This document shows positions 55,601 through 64,000 of a DNA stretch of 64,000 bases, one piece after another. Positions within the stretch are counted from its first letter, which is position 1. Every line of letters starts with the position of its first letter. The stretch spans positions 16,399,001 through 16,463,000 of the forward strand of contig NC_045431.1 in NCBI RefSeq assembly GCF_902635505.1, given 5' to 3'. The notes below the pieces were generated by a model. The model did not search any database. It was not told the DNA's origin and saw only the letters and a program-made list of their open reading frames with translations. The position numbers and the translations under genes were made by a program. The stretch is from Sarcophilus harrisii. Lineage: Eukaryota > Chordata > Mammalia > Dasyuromorphia > Dasyuridae.

Positions 55601-58600
55601 GAAAGTGTGGTCCATGGGTCGTGAAGAGTCAGGCATGGCTGAACAGCAACAACACTAAACATTCAGGACTGGGACTGCTGGACATTCTCTTCTTTACTCT
55701 GATGTGTTGTTCAAGGAAAGCTGGAAATGTAAAACTTAGGGGGGAAGGTAGAAGCAGACTACTAAAGCATTTAAAATATAACCAGATCTCTTCCTTGAAC
55801 AAAACTGTCATTAGTTGTTTATACCTCTTGTTTTTGATAATATTGGCTTTTTTATTTTCAAAATACATGCGAAGATAGTTTGCAGTATTCACTTTACAAA
55901 GCCTTGTATTCCAAATTTTTCTCCCTTCCCCCATCCCAGACAGCAAAGTAATCCAATATATGTTAAACATGTGCAATTCTTCTATACATATTTCCACATT
56001 TATCATGCTTATTTTTGAAGAGCAAATTTGATGTTGAGTTACAGATAGCTGTATAATACTTCATTAATTCTTTCTATATTTTCTTGGGTTCAAGCATCTC
56101 CTTTAGACTTTTCCTGCAGAAAACAGGAGTCCTCACAGCCTCTGACCTTATGATTAATTTAATCTAATCTGTATTTTTAGTAAAGTACAAGATGTATCCC
56201 TTCCACATCTGCATTTGGTTAGTTTTCTGATTTCAAAGTGGTTTGAAATAATTATATTATAACTTAAGACACTTATAAATGTTCACAAGTTTCTGAAAAA
56301 GAGGTGATTTAATTTCAAAATAGTTAAAAGTGAATGATTCGCATTGTACACTTCAAATTATGTAAATTTATAAATTAGACATTTTATACAAAGCATACGG
56401 CTTTTAGAATTTTTCAGTCTGCTTTGTAAATTCCAGTTACTGTTATTGAGATAAGAAGTAAAAATAAGTCTTTGCAGGTTGGCCTTAGGCCTATGGATAA
56501 CCATGCTATTTCATTGATAATGTGTGCTGTGGAAATAAGAATACTTTAACTAAAACATACTCACAGAACCCACAAATTGTTACAAGTAATATAAACCTTT
56601 AATCTCCTTTTATGATTTATTAATGTATTTTTATGTATTTTTCCAGGTTTCCTTTACCTAGGCATCCTGCAGCACCCCCTGAACATCTAAAAGAACCTTT
56701 GGTATACATGAGAAAAGCACAGGTTGGCTATTATTCATTTGTATACATATAAATATGTATATATAGATATATATTTTCCCACCACTAACTGAAAAACCTT
56801 TACTAATCTTATAAGTATTTATTCATTATATGAAACCTTGGGAAAAGCAGCTATGAGCAACTATTGAGGTATGAGAAATAAAAAAATTTTTTGCATCTGT
56901 TTAGCAATTCTAATCAAAACATCAGAGCCAATAATTATAGCAACCATTGGACAAAAGAGGAAGAAAAAAGATCTCATCCCACATTGTCCTGAAATATTAA
57001 AAATGACAAAAAATGGAGAGAGAGAGACAGACCGACACAGATAAAAAGAGACAGGGAAAGAACCAGAAAGAGCAAGATGGATGAAGAATGACCCAGGACA
57101 GAGTCTTTGAAGCATTGGAATCTTATCGTAGCCCACCTTTCTAGAGTTACTATATATTCCTGTCCTTCATATTTCCTGATTCCCCCCCCCCCCCCCCCAG
57201 CATCCCACGTCCTGCTTCTGGGCCTGGAACAGACCCTTTAGAACCCTGAGGTACTTTCCAAGTTCGACTCAATGGCTAACTCCTGCCTGAGACCTTTCGT
57301 GATTCTTACCCTCTCCTTTTCCCCACTGATCCCCTCTCCAAAGTTACTTCTCTTGTTTTCTCCAGTAGAAATTAAGGGTCTTGATGTCAGGAATAAGCTT
57401 TGTTTTTGTATCTCTAGCAGCCAGCACAATGCCAGGCAGACAGTAGATGCTTAATGAAAGGTAATGGACCAATTAATTGACTGAATATTAAAGGAAGGTC
57501 CCAAGTATGTGGGAGGACCGTATTTGGGGAATTTGTGAGAGGACATGAATGAGAATCAGATAGGGTGGGTACACAGGGCAACTAAATGGTACATTGCATA
57601 ATGCGCTTTGGGTCGGGAAGACCTGAGTTCAAATGTTGCCTCAGACATGAACCAGGTGACTCTCTCTGAGCATGTTATTTTAACTTTTGTCTATCTGTTT
57701 TCTCATCTGTAAAATGGGAATAATAATAGCACATAACCTCCCAGAGTATGATGAGGATAAAACTAAATATTATTTGTGAAGCACTTTGCAAATCTTAAAG
57801 CACTATATATATGCTAGCTAGTATTTCTATTATTATTCACAGGAATACCCACATTGTTGAGCTTACAATCTCTTGAAGTCTCAGCATTATTATATTTTTT
57901 ATTTGGCTTCATTAATATTTATATTTCAACAGATTCTCAGAAAAGGTCAAATCAACCTCAATTATATTAAAATTTTCTTCTTTGACTTTTAGGATATATA
58001 GAATTTCTAGAAGTGAAATAGAGCTTTTTGAGTCAAGAGGTGAAGAGAGAATTAATTACCAATTGGTTCCTTGACATAAGTAGATTGCAAAAGCATTTAT
58101 GGCCACAAAAATCATTAAATGTTACAGTTAAAAGGCCCCTAACGATTTATCTTCTTCATCCATTTCATTCTACAAATGAGGAATGGCAGTGCTGTCTTAC
58201 AACAGAAAAAGGAGTTTGAGATATGGTAGAATTTCCAGTTAGCATTATCATTTTTTAATATTTACTGTGAATATATACAAAGAGAAAAGTACCCAGTTTT
58301 ATATATCTTGTAGGAAAATATGACTTCCTGGGTTTTATGTTGATCAAGGTTTTAGTTTGAACTTATTACTTTTTAGAATGTTAACAGTTTTATTTAGCCA
58401 ATAGATACTAAGATACTGTCTTAAAACCTGCTTTTTTTCCTATTTAACCTTGTTGTTTTGAGAAAGAAGCATTTGTAACATCTAAAGATCCAAAGGGTCT
58501 TTTTACATGTTAAGTATAATAGAAACAGATTGATGAAATTAAAAAAAAAAATTCTTATTCAATTGTCTTAAGCATATTAAAAATTGGTGCGATGCTGCCA

Positions 58601-61600
58601 AAAATAATTTTAAAAATCTTATTGATTCACTGGCCTTTTTTAGTCATAAACTTTTTGATATTCATGGTATAAATAATGCATATGAAGCTGTTTGAAATCC
58701 TTTGAGTTAATACTGTAGATGTTACTTGTAATGGAAAGTGAATGTAAGTGGATAGTAATTTCATTCAGGAAGTAGTTTACAATAAAAGGTAATGTCTTCC
58801 TATATTAAAATTTTAGCATGTAAAAAAGGAAGTCACTGTTCATTTTCTTTTTAATCAATGTTCAAAGCTTTTATTTATTTTGGAAGTCTTTACATTTTGT
58901 ACTAATGTTCACTGTTCTAAACTGAAAAAGCTTACTTTTCTCAGTGTCTAATAAATAATTTACTTGTTACTCTTTTTTTGGCTTGTAAATAACAAGTAAT
59001 AAATGAGCATTTGTGTTAAACTCTTACTATCTAACATTATTAAAATTTCCCAATATCCTTTTAAAGTTTTTGGAGGTTTTATCTCTTTCCACTCCACAGA
59101 TAATAAGGACTATTGAGAATGATATCATTAGATTTTGAGGTTAGGAGGGCAGCAGTAATCAAAGAAGATCCTTTCTTTCCTCCTATGAAAGTTGTCCCAC
59201 ATAGCAGCCTGAGAGAATGAAAAGTGAGCAAGTGGAAAAAATAATAGTCATACAAAAGTCACAGTAACTGTTGAATTTCTAGGAAAATTAGAAAGCACTA
59301 TTATCCAAGGAATTTTTAATACTGACCAAGTAGGAATAAGAAAGAACTGCCTTGAAGGCAGAAAGGGAGAAAAAATCAAGTCATAATAAATATATATTAG
59401 TGAGAAAGGAAGTAGGGTTTTTATAGGGGATTGCTTTTCCCGGGGCTCTTTGTTTTTCTAATTATAAATATGGATCTGTAAAAATTCATGAATGTGTTTT
59501 TTAATCTCTACTTCTCTCATTTCTTGTTTCATTCTTTCACCAAGCATTCATCAATTTCCTGGCTGTATGAAAAGTAGGAACTGCAGGTGATGACAAATCT
59601 CAGGAAAACTCTTGTTTTATTTTTTTCCTGTCCAGATAATCTTTATGATCTTTTTCCATGTTATCTCCATATGGATGACCTCCTCAGGGTTCTGTCCTGT
59701 TTCCTCTTCTCTTCTCCGTGTACACTCTTATCAGGGGAACAAGACCTCGTCAGCTCCTATTGTTTGTTTTTATCTCTGTGCAGACATATCTCAGGTCTGC
59801 TTATCTAGCTCTAACCTTATTCTGGCTTCCAGTCTTATGTCCCTAAATTCTAATTGGACATCTTGAAAGATGTTCCATAAATGTCTTAAACTCAATATAT
59901 CTAGATTTGAATTTATTTCTTTTTCCCACTAAACTCTCTCCTCTTTCCAATTTCTCTATTACTTTGAATGGTAGTCTAGTTCTTCCATCATAATTAATTC
60001 AGGCTTTCAATCAAGGTAACATTTTTGACTCCTCAGTTTCTCACTTCCCACTTTGTTATTTCTTTTAATCTGATTTTATTCTGTCTCTGTGGATTAGGTA
60101 CCATAATCTGCTGTTACTGTCTAGGCATATTTTAATGGTATGGCAAATATATTTTGCGGTGGCGGCTTATGTAATTTCGCAGAATGACATAACATGCTAT
60201 GTGAATAATAAAATCATAATTTACTATTGGTATTGAAATAACAAAATTGCTAATGATTCTGTCATCTCAACTTTTATAATCATTTCAAAAATGCTTAAAA
60301 TTAATTTAATGTTCTTCCAACTACCAATACATCTTAACAAAAATTAAGATTACTAACCACCATTAAAAACGTTTTTGTTCTGTATTTACTTTATTTAAAA
60401 TTTTTATAGTAACCAATTTTAAACATGAATTAAAGGAAAAACTTACTGGTTTTATATATGTTTCAGGGAAGTTGGGAGAAAAGAATTTTGAAGAGTCTAA
60501 ATAGTATGTGTACTGAATTAAGTATCCCGTTGGCACGGAAGGTACTGTTAACATTTTTATTGCTTATGTATTTTAAAGTGAAGTTAATACTCATGGAAGG
60601 TGCTATGAGAATAGTTACAGTTTAGCCAGAAGTACTGTTTACTCTCTGCACTGTTTACATAGTATGATAGTCTCTTTTGAGAGGGTTGTATGGGTGCATT
60701 TTCCACAACATATGTCAATTCAGTCCTCTGTGGGTACTATGACATACCTTTGTTTCCAAGAATAGTTTCTTAAATGCAAACATATATTTCATTCATGTTT
60801 TTCTTCAGGGATTAGTTAAATCACAAACTCTTGAAGCTTCTCTACTACAATATTAGTGTGAATAATTATTATAAACATAAATATATATGTGTGTAGCTTT
60901 TAGCAATTTCATTTTCATTTTTGATTCCTTTAATCAGAAATAAAGACTAGTTAAATAACCATTTCATTAAAAAAATTTAACCAGAACATTAATGATAGAG
61001 ACTCAAAGGTTTCAATCAACATCAGTAGCTTTTTTTGCCTTCAACATAATTTCTATGTAAACCAGCTAATCTCCTTGAACCTTTCCATCTTGATCTAGCA
61101 GAACTTTCTGGTAGTTTGGTCTGTCTTTCTTCTCCTTCCTTCCTTCCTTCCTTCCTTCCTTCCTTCCTTCCTTCCTTCCCTTCCTCCTTCCCTCCCTTCC
61201 TCCTTCCCTCCCTTCCTTCCTTTTCTCCCTCCCACCCTCCTTCTCTCTCCCACCCTCCCTCTCTCTCTCCCTTCCTTCCTTCCCTCCCACCCTCTCTTCC
61301 TCTCTTCCTTCCTTCCCTTTCCTTCCTTCCTTCCCTTCCTCCTTCCCTCCCTTCCTTCCTTTTCTCCCTCCCACCCTCCCTCTCTCTCTCCCTTCCTTCC
61401 TTCCCTCCCACCCTCTCTTCCTCTCTTCCTTCCTTCCTTCCTTCCTACCCTCCCTCCCTTTCTTCTTTCCTTCCTTTTCTCCCATCCTCTTTCTCTTCCT
61501 TCTTTTCTTCATTTCTTCCTAGAATTATGATTTACTTAGAAATAATGCAATCAGAGCTACAATTCAGAATTTAGCTTGGAAATTCCATGGTGACTATTTC

Positions 61601-63741
61601 TAGTAGTTTATACAACCTCACTGCTTATTCAATTCCTTAATCATCTAAAGTAATAACTGATAAGTTGTTCTCTATTATTGGAGAAAATCCATTTGTTTGA
61701 ACATAAGGCAGTTTCTCTAAAAATGTACTATCTTATGTACTTATTATTTTTCTCCTTCTCATTTTCAAGTCTTAAGCCTGGTATCCCTTGGTGCTTACTT
61801 TTCTGTTGCTCAAGTGTGAAAAAATTAAGCATCATGAGAATGTCTTAATGTAGTGAGAGTATCAGAAATATTCCCTCTCCAGTAGGTAGAGTTCCAATGG
61901 GAATTATAAGCCTTTTAAGGAGTGTGAGGAATCTGAAAATAGCTAATCGACATAAATAACATAACTTGCAGAAATTGATTTTCTGGCAAGGAGCTGGTTT
62001 TTGTATGAGAGTAACTTGCTAGTCCATTTAATGAACTTTGGCTTGGTAAAATATTGTTGAGCAGAGATAAGAGTGCAAGAAAATAATAAGCCTCTTAAGT
62101 TTATTAGCTAAGTCACCATTGTAATAAAATTCTTTCTCATGTTAGGATAATATTTATTTTTTATTTTTTAAAATACTGTTTTATTTTTTCCAGTTACATG
62201 TAAAGACAACTTTTAATATTTATTTCCTGTAAAATTTTGAATTCCAAATTTTCTTCCTTCCTTCCTGCCCTCCCCCCTCCCTGACATGGTAAGCAGTATG
62301 ATCTAGGTGATGAATGTTGAATCATGTAAAACCTATTTCCATATTAATTATGTTGTGAAAAAAGAAACAGAACAAAAAGGGGGGGAAAAGGGGGGAGAAG
62401 GGAAAATAGTATGTTTCAGTCTTCATTTAGTTTCCATTACTTATTTTTCTGGAGGTGGAGAGCATCATGAGTCTTTTGGGATTGTCTTAGGTCATTGTAT
62501 TGCTGAGAAGAGCCACGTCTGTCATAGTTGATTGTCACACAGTACTGCTGTTACTGTGTACAGAACAGCATATGATTTTAGAAAATAGTTGTTTTCAAAG
62601 ACATGGCTAAAGTTCATAAAATTTTTAAAAATTGAAGAATAACCTTTTTTTTGTAGAGACCAGTTGTAGAGCAAAAGGAACTTCTCAATAAGTGGAATGA
62701 AATGGGAACAGATGAACCAGGTATGTCGAATTACATTTTTTTTCCTAGTGTAAAAAGTAATACAAAATTATCTAGTCCACAATTATAAATCTAAAATAGC
62801 CTATGTGACAATTGTTCAGGAAATTTAGTAGCTTATTTTTTATCCCCAGTAAGTTTATATAATTAAAATATATCTATTATGTATTTTGTTCAACTTTTTA
62901 TTCCATCTTTAAATAATTCCAACTAGATTGACCTCTTTTCCTGATCACTATTGAAGAGAATTTGCATTATTTAACCTTAAAATTAGTCTTTTAATATTGT
63001 TGTTGTTAACTCTGCTTACTTCTAGAGCCATATATAGATAATATGTACTTAAACTGAATATTTCCCATATTTCAATTAATATTTTAAAGATATTAAATAA
63101 GACAATATGAATTGGAATTTTCCAAGCTGTTTTTTTTTTTTTAAGAATATTATGGAACAGTGGAATAAGCAATAGATTTGGAGTCACTACAAATCCTAGT
63201 TTATGTCTGGACTCTGCCACTTATTCACTGTGTAACCATGGACAAGTCACACAATCTCTCTTTACATCTCATTTTTTTATGTGTAAAATGAGGTAATAAC
63301 TGCCTCACAAAGTTATTGTGAGGAAATCTCTTTATGAACACTAAAAGGCTATTTAATTGTGAGCAATGGTTATTGTTATTTAAAACAAGTTTATGTGGAT
63401 GGTTTTGTGACTGTTTTGAGAAGCATTAATTAATAAAACAGAAAACATATTACCCTTATTTAAAGTTATATTTTTTATATTTGCCTAGTTTGATATTCTG
63501 TCAAGCTGTAGTTAAATGGGTATTTACAAATTTATAATGGAAAAAAAGTAATTTTTTGGTTATAACATAAGACTTTTGCCATCTGTTTCCATAGTAACAT
63601 TATAAAAATGTTAATCAAATTCATGTTGTTTATTAGTTAAATGCTCAATAATAAGATTTTAAATGAAGTTTTCTTTCAATCTTTCTCATTCTAGATTTAA
63701 GCCTTTTCAGACCTGTTTATGCTCCTAAAGATTTTCTTGAG
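43472..63741 (+). CDS. TBC1D19: TBC1D19, 5' part of gene (coding exons 1-7, continues past window)
   Basis: Seven exons join in one frame: 43472-43570, 53815-53887, 54794-54839, 56647-56722, 60467-60541, 62657-62720 and 63695-63741. They total 480 nt, or 160 codons. Every intron begins GT and ends AG, and intron phases are 0,1,2,0,0,1 and then 0 at the exit. The peptide begins MLQEEEDLSLTIAHIVQKL and later has PEIKLESLKEDIKEFF, GWEKKLQNAVYSEL, HPAAPPEHLKEPLVYMRKAQ, LNKWNEMGTDEP and LFRPVYAPKDFLE. I recognise this from memory as TBC1D19, about 526 residues in human. The protein is assigned to the TBC family of Rab GTPase-activating proteins; its Rab target is not something I can state. The part shown is the N-terminal region before the TBC domain, so the Arg and Gln finger motifs are not in the window. 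The start at 43472 has A at -3 and follows a CpG-rich promoter. Intron 1 is 10.2 kb and holds a duplicate of exon 1. Confidence 0.93.
43590..43870 (+). repeat. degenerate G-rich repeats at 5' end of TBC1D19 intron 1
   Basis: Runs of 9-12 G recur with variants of GGGTCTCCG and GGGGCTCCGCGGGG, forming imperfect units of a few tens of bases. The strong G skew just after exon 1 is typical of CpG-island introns and has G-quadruplex and R-loop potential. Confidence 0.6.
44370..44640 (+). repeat. ancient interspersed repeat in intron 1
   Basis: CCTGCTATGTGCCGGGCACT, GGGCTAAGCCCTGGGTGTAC, CAGGGACCTCACAAGG, then GGGAAAGGCTTCCTCTAGAA and GACTTGAAGGAAGCCGGGAG. It matches the start of the family at 18950. 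Confidence 0.55.
44641..45234. other. intron 1 DNA between exon copies
   Basis: No repeat or gene recognised. Confidence 0.45.
45235..45499 (+). promoter_or_regulatory. candidate second promoter upstream of exon 1b
   Basis: This small CpG-enriched stretch (GCGAGG, GCGCC, TCGCGG, GCGGGCGG, ACGCGGAAGCG) stands out from AT-rich intron. GTTGCTTGGTAAC at 45366-45378 is the counterpart of the X-box-like motif upstream of exon 1a, and lies 134 bp before the 1b ATG. Two inverted CCAAT boxes (CCATTGG) lie nearby, at about 45300 and 45452. Homology to the 1a promoter includes the motif and the GCGTCC that follows. Promoter activity is inferred. Confidence 0.45.
45500..45598 (+). CDS. TBC1D19: duplicated TBC1D19 first exon (1b), candidate alternative first exon
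   Basis: This is a second 33-codon first exon, starting MLQEETDLSVIIAHIVQKL and ending QLGFQAS, followed by the donor GTAAGT at 45599. By eye 23 of 33 residues match exon 1a and 9 codons differ silently. The exon is phase 0 at its 3' end, so it joins exon 2 in frame exactly like 1a. The ATG has A at -3. The upstream DNA is also homologous to that of 1a, so this is a genomic tandem duplication and not a retrocopy. A pyrimidine-rich CTTTTCCTCAG ends at 45487. If used as an acceptor, the exon becomes 45488-45598 (111 nt) and stays in frame after exon 1a. Whether it is transcribed cannot be seen here; the intact frame and donor argue against simple decay. Confidence 0.6.
45605..46395. other. intron 1 DNA
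   Basis: AT-rich; nothing recognised. Confidence 0.45.
46400..46625 (-). mobile_element. SINE with MIR-type core
   Basis: The + strand shows CCAAAGCCTGTCAGAGGTGG, TTGAATCCAGGTCTTTGTG, then CTATTCATTATGCTATGTGA, the reverse of the SINE head and core. It has a T-rich left end. Confidence 0.7.
46626..47235. other. intron 1 DNA
   Basis: Nothing recognised. Confidence 0.4.
47240..47712 (+). mobile_element. L2 LINE 3' region
   Basis: CTATTGTGAGCTCTTTGGGG, then AATCAGCACATAGTAGGTGC, TTAATAAATACTTATTGACT. Confidence 0.8.
47930..49165 (+). mobile_element. L2 LINE interrupted by a SINE
   Basis: TTTTGACACTATTGACCAC opens the ORF2 part. After the SINE at 48186-48345, the text continues with AGTCATCCTTGATTTGG, then GAGTGGCTTCTCTACCTCC, CTGCTGCTCAAGAAACATC and a decayed end near ATCAGTAGATGCTTAATTA. 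Confidence 0.75.
48186..48345 (-). mobile_element. tRNA-derived marsupial SINE inside L2
   Basis: A T-run of about 26 is followed by GTCCTAGGCAGTTGGGGTTA, GGGTCACACAGCTATTAAGT, ATCCAGCTCCTCCTGACTTC and GGGCCAGTGCTCTATCTACT, the reverse of the SINE. It is younger than the L2. Confidence 0.9.
49166..49985. other. intron 1 DNA with an ancient-repeat scrap
   Basis: 49370-49500 (GACAATGGAAAGGTTTTGTG, then GGGAGTGATGTGTTCAGACT) belongs to the family at 18950. The rest is unassigned. Confidence 0.4.
49990..50130 (+). mobile_element. MIR-type SINE
   Basis: TATAACACAGTGGATAAAGT, GGCAAGTCATTTAACTCTCC, CCAGGTTCAGGTACC. Confidence 0.65.
50146..50216. repeat. (TG)n-(CA)n microsatellite
   Basis: TG units switch to CA units at about 50178; a small hairpin is possible. 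Confidence 0.92.
50217..50895. other. intron 1 DNA with MIR-like scrap
   Basis: 50770-50870 resembles a MIR (AACACTCTGGGTTTAAACCA, then CTGGGCATTTCAC). Otherwise nothing is recognised. Confidence 0.35.
50898..50927. repeat. homopolymer T run (30)
   Basis: It could be the reversed poly-A tail of a minus-strand retrocopy covering DNA to its right, or a plain homopolymer. No AATAAA is seen next to it on the minus strand. Confidence 0.9.
50928..52450 (-). other. GC-richer block in intron 1 with unassigned minus-strand open frames
   Basis: This 1.5-kb block differs in composition from the AT-rich intron. The minus-strand frame 52218-51736 runs 160 codons and is rich in Lys, Glu, Arg and Ser. It contains RTPSVHISKCKKF-like text at its start and TLERRLREPRT with an acidic/basic tail, which looks coiled-coil-like. 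A second minus-strand frame, 52438-52013 (141 codons), overlaps it in another frame. I recognise neither. The frames could be an old retrocopy ending at the T30 run, a lineage-specific exon, or chance. Confidence 0.3.
52580..53235 (+). mobile_element. L2 LINE ORF2 fragment split by a TC microsatellite
   Basis: ACATTTGACACTATTAATTA starts it. After the TC tract come CCCTTGGTGAACTCCTCAGA and CTTGCTATGTCCACAACAAA, which match the L2 ORF2 order. Confidence 0.65.
52652..52960. repeat. (TC)n/(TCTG)n pyrimidine tract
   Basis: A long CT-rich tract with TG and T interruptions, inside the L2. The Ser/Leu/Pro frames at 52697-53226 are products of it. Confidence 0.93.
53236..53814. other. 3' end of intron 1
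   Basis: AT-rich, no repeat recognised. It ends with a T-run and the acceptor ATAACAG. Confidence 0.5.
53815..53887 (+). CDS. TBC1D19: TBC1D19 coding exon 2
   Basis: The acceptor is ACCATAACAG after a T-rich tract, and the donor is GTTTGT at 53888. The exon gives residues 34-57 (VSLQKPEIKLESLK...FFRIT) plus the first base of a Gly codon. At 73 nt it moves the phase from 0 to 1. Its first codon joins either first exon in frame. Confidence 0.92.
53888..54793. other. TBC1D19 intron 2
   Basis: Simple TG/CA and AT stretches (54285-54345, 54465-54535). No other feature is seen. Confidence 0.5.
54794..54839 (+). CDS. TBC1D19: TBC1D19 coding exon 3
   Basis: The acceptor is TTTTTACAG and the donor is GTGAGT at 54840. 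This 46-nt exon completes Gly58, encodes WEKKLQNAVYSELT, and leaves two bases of Val73. It is short but fits the phases on both sides. Confidence 0.92.
54840..55445. other. TBC1D19 intron 3, 5' part
   Basis: Nothing recognised. Confidence 0.45.
55450..55660 (+). mobile_element. nearly full-length marsupial SINE (MAR1-like)
   Basis: GATAGAGCACAGGGCCTGGA, GTCAGGAAAACTTGAATTCA, AAATTTCAAGCCATTCCAGT, GCCAAGAAAACTCTGTGG, AAGAGTCAGGCATGGCTGAA and a CAGCAACAACACT tail. It carries both the MIR-type core and the long 3' body. Confidence 0.9.
55845..56035 (-). mobile_element. L1 3' end
   Basis: The + strand shows CTTTTTTATTTTCAAAATAC, CCTTGTATTCCAAATTTTTC, CCCATCCCAGACAGCAAAGT and AATCCAATATATGTTAAACA, the reverse of the subfamily seen in sense at 9622 and 21075. 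Confidence 0.8.
56036..56646. other. TBC1D19 intron 3, 3' part
   Basis: AT-rich; nothing recognised. Confidence 0.45.
56647..56722 (+). CDS. TBC1D19: TBC1D19 coding exon 4
   Basis: The acceptor is TTTTTCCAG and the donor is GTTGGC at 56723, a weak donor by consensus. The exon encodes FPLPRHPAAPPEH...YMRKAQ, residues 74-98, after completing Val73. It ends in phase 0. Confidence 0.92.
57130..57470 (+). mobile_element. L2 LINE 3' region in intron 4
   Basis: TCCTGCCTGAGACCTTTCGT, then CCAGCACAATGCCAGGCAGA and CAGTAGATGCTTAATGAAAG. A run of 17 C (57182-57198) lies inside. Confidence 0.7.
57570..57840 (+). mobile_element. SINE with MIR-type core
   Basis: GGGCAACTAAATGGTACATT, AAGACCTGAGTTCAAATGTT, TTTCTCATCTGTAAAATGGG, then GTGAAGCACTTTGCAAATCT. 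Confidence 0.85.
57841..59590. other. TBC1D19 intron 4, middle
   Basis: AT-rich; no repeat family, RNA gene or frame recognised. Confidence 0.45.
59595..60120 (+). mobile_element. L2 LINE ORF2 fragment
   Basis: CTCCTCAGGGTTCTGTCCTG, CTCTTCTCCGTGTACACTC, then TCTAGCTCTAACCTTATTCT, ACATCTTGAAAGATG and AAACTCAATATATC follow the L2 ORF2 order. Confidence 0.7.
60467..60541 (+). CDS. TBC1D19: TBC1D19 coding exon 5
   Basis: The acceptor is ATGTTTCAG and the donor is GTACTG at 60542. This 75-nt, phase 0 to phase 0 exon encodes GSWEKRILKSLNSMC...PLARK, residues 99-123. A symmetric exon like this could be skipped without a frameshift. Confidence 0.92.
60542..61115. other. TBC1D19 intron 5, 5' part
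   Basis: Nothing recognised. Confidence 0.45.
61116..61520. repeat. (CCTT)n pyrimidine tract with a higher-order duplication
   Basis: About 400 bases of CCTT/CCCT repeats. TTTTCTCCCTCCCACCCTCC occurs at about 61221 and 61360, showing a block of about 139 bp duplicated in tandem with a small difference. The Gly/Arg/Glu/Lys and Pro/Ser/Leu frames of about 130-152 codons are products of it. Confidence 0.96.
61521..62150. other. TBC1D19 intron 5, middle
   Basis: Nothing recognised. Confidence 0.45.
62155..62570 (-). mobile_element. L1 3' end in intron 5
   Basis: The + strand shows TCCAGTTACATGTAAAGACA, TTTTGAATTCCAAATTTTC, TTCTGGAGGTGGAGAGCATC, GTCATTGTATTGCTGAGAAG and CAGTACTGCTGTTACTGTGT. 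Confidence 0.88.
62657..62720 (+). CDS. TBC1D19: TBC1D19 coding exon 6
   Basis: The acceptor is TTTTTTTTGTAG and the donor is GTATGT at 62721. The exon encodes RPVVEQKELLNKWNEMGTDEP, residues 124-144, and the first base of Asp145. It follows closely on an L1 3' fragment that ends near 62570. Confidence 0.92.
62721..63135. other. TBC1D19 intron 6, 5' part
   Basis: AT-rich; nothing recognised. Confidence 0.45.
63140..63370 (+). mobile_element. MIR-type SINE
   Basis: GGACTCTGCCACTTATTCAC, TGTGTAACCATGGACAAGTC, then ATGTGTAAAATGAGGTAATA and CTGCCTCACAAAGTTATTGT. Confidence 0.85.
63371..63694. other. TBC1D19 intron 6, 3' part
   Basis: AT-rich, leading to the exon 7 acceptor. Confidence 0.45.
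63695..63741 (+). CDS. TBC1D19: TBC1D19 coding exon 7
   Basis: The acceptor is CTCATTCTAG and the donor is GTAAAC at 63742. The exon completes Asp145 and encodes LSLFRPVYAPKDFLE, residues 146-160, ending in phase 0. A TA microsatellite begins about 30 bases after the donor. The rest of the gene lies past the window. Confidence 0.92.
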
Positions 63742-63772
63742 GTAAACACTGCTAAATGGATTTTAAAAAAAT

Positions 63773-64000
<228 letters not shown>

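Noticed and set aside
61022-61574. Frames of 129-152 codons on both strands
   Set aside because: Products of a pyrimidine tract in intron 5.

Overview
The window looks like nuclear DNA from a marsupial. It is AT-rich, intron-bearing and full of fossil retroelements. The repeat set fits a metatherian: tRNA-derived SINEs with a MIR-type core and the marsupial 'aaatggcaaaccactcca'-type body, L1 3' ends of the marsupial kind, many L2 pieces, a CR1/L3 remnant, hAT-type non-autonomous DNA transposons and one solo retroviral LTR. I cannot name the species. An Australian marsupial is a guess from the SINE and L1 types, recalled from memory.

The only protein-coding gene I can support is the 5' part of TBC1D19 (TBC1 domain family member 19, a presumed Rab GTPase-activating protein) on the + strand. 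Seven coding exons, between 43472 and 63741, join in frame with GT..AG splice sites to give residues 1-160. The catalytic TBC domain lies beyond the window. A CpG-rich promoter surrounds exon 1 (about 43240-44060). Positions 1-43000 are intergenic. In other mammals CCKAR lies upstream of TBC1D19, but I see no CCKAR exon here.

The most interesting signal is a second copy of the first coding exon, 2028 bp downstream in intron 1 (45500-45598). It keeps 33 open codons, an ATG in good context, a phase-0 GTAAGT donor compatible with exon 2, and a matching upstream segment with the same X-box-like motif at nearly the same distance from the ATG. It could be an alternative promoter and first exon. A possible acceptor just upstream would also let it be used as an in-frame cassette exon.

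Layout: 1-12270, mostly unassigned DNA with SINEs, small L1 insertions with clear target-site duplications, and simple repeats. 12290-19760, a CR1 relic, two tandem duplications, a long CCTT tract, a hAT element and an ancient repeat. 19760-27240, unassigned DNA followed by a run of L1 3' ends. 28000-30310, a hAT element, a 200-bp inverted repeat and a solo LTR in a TA tract. 30850-37290, L2 LINEs, including a copy of about 2.3 kb. 40250-42960, a nested inverted duplication just upstream of the promoter. 43240-64000, TBC1D19 exons in repeat-rich introns, ending in a TA microsatellite.
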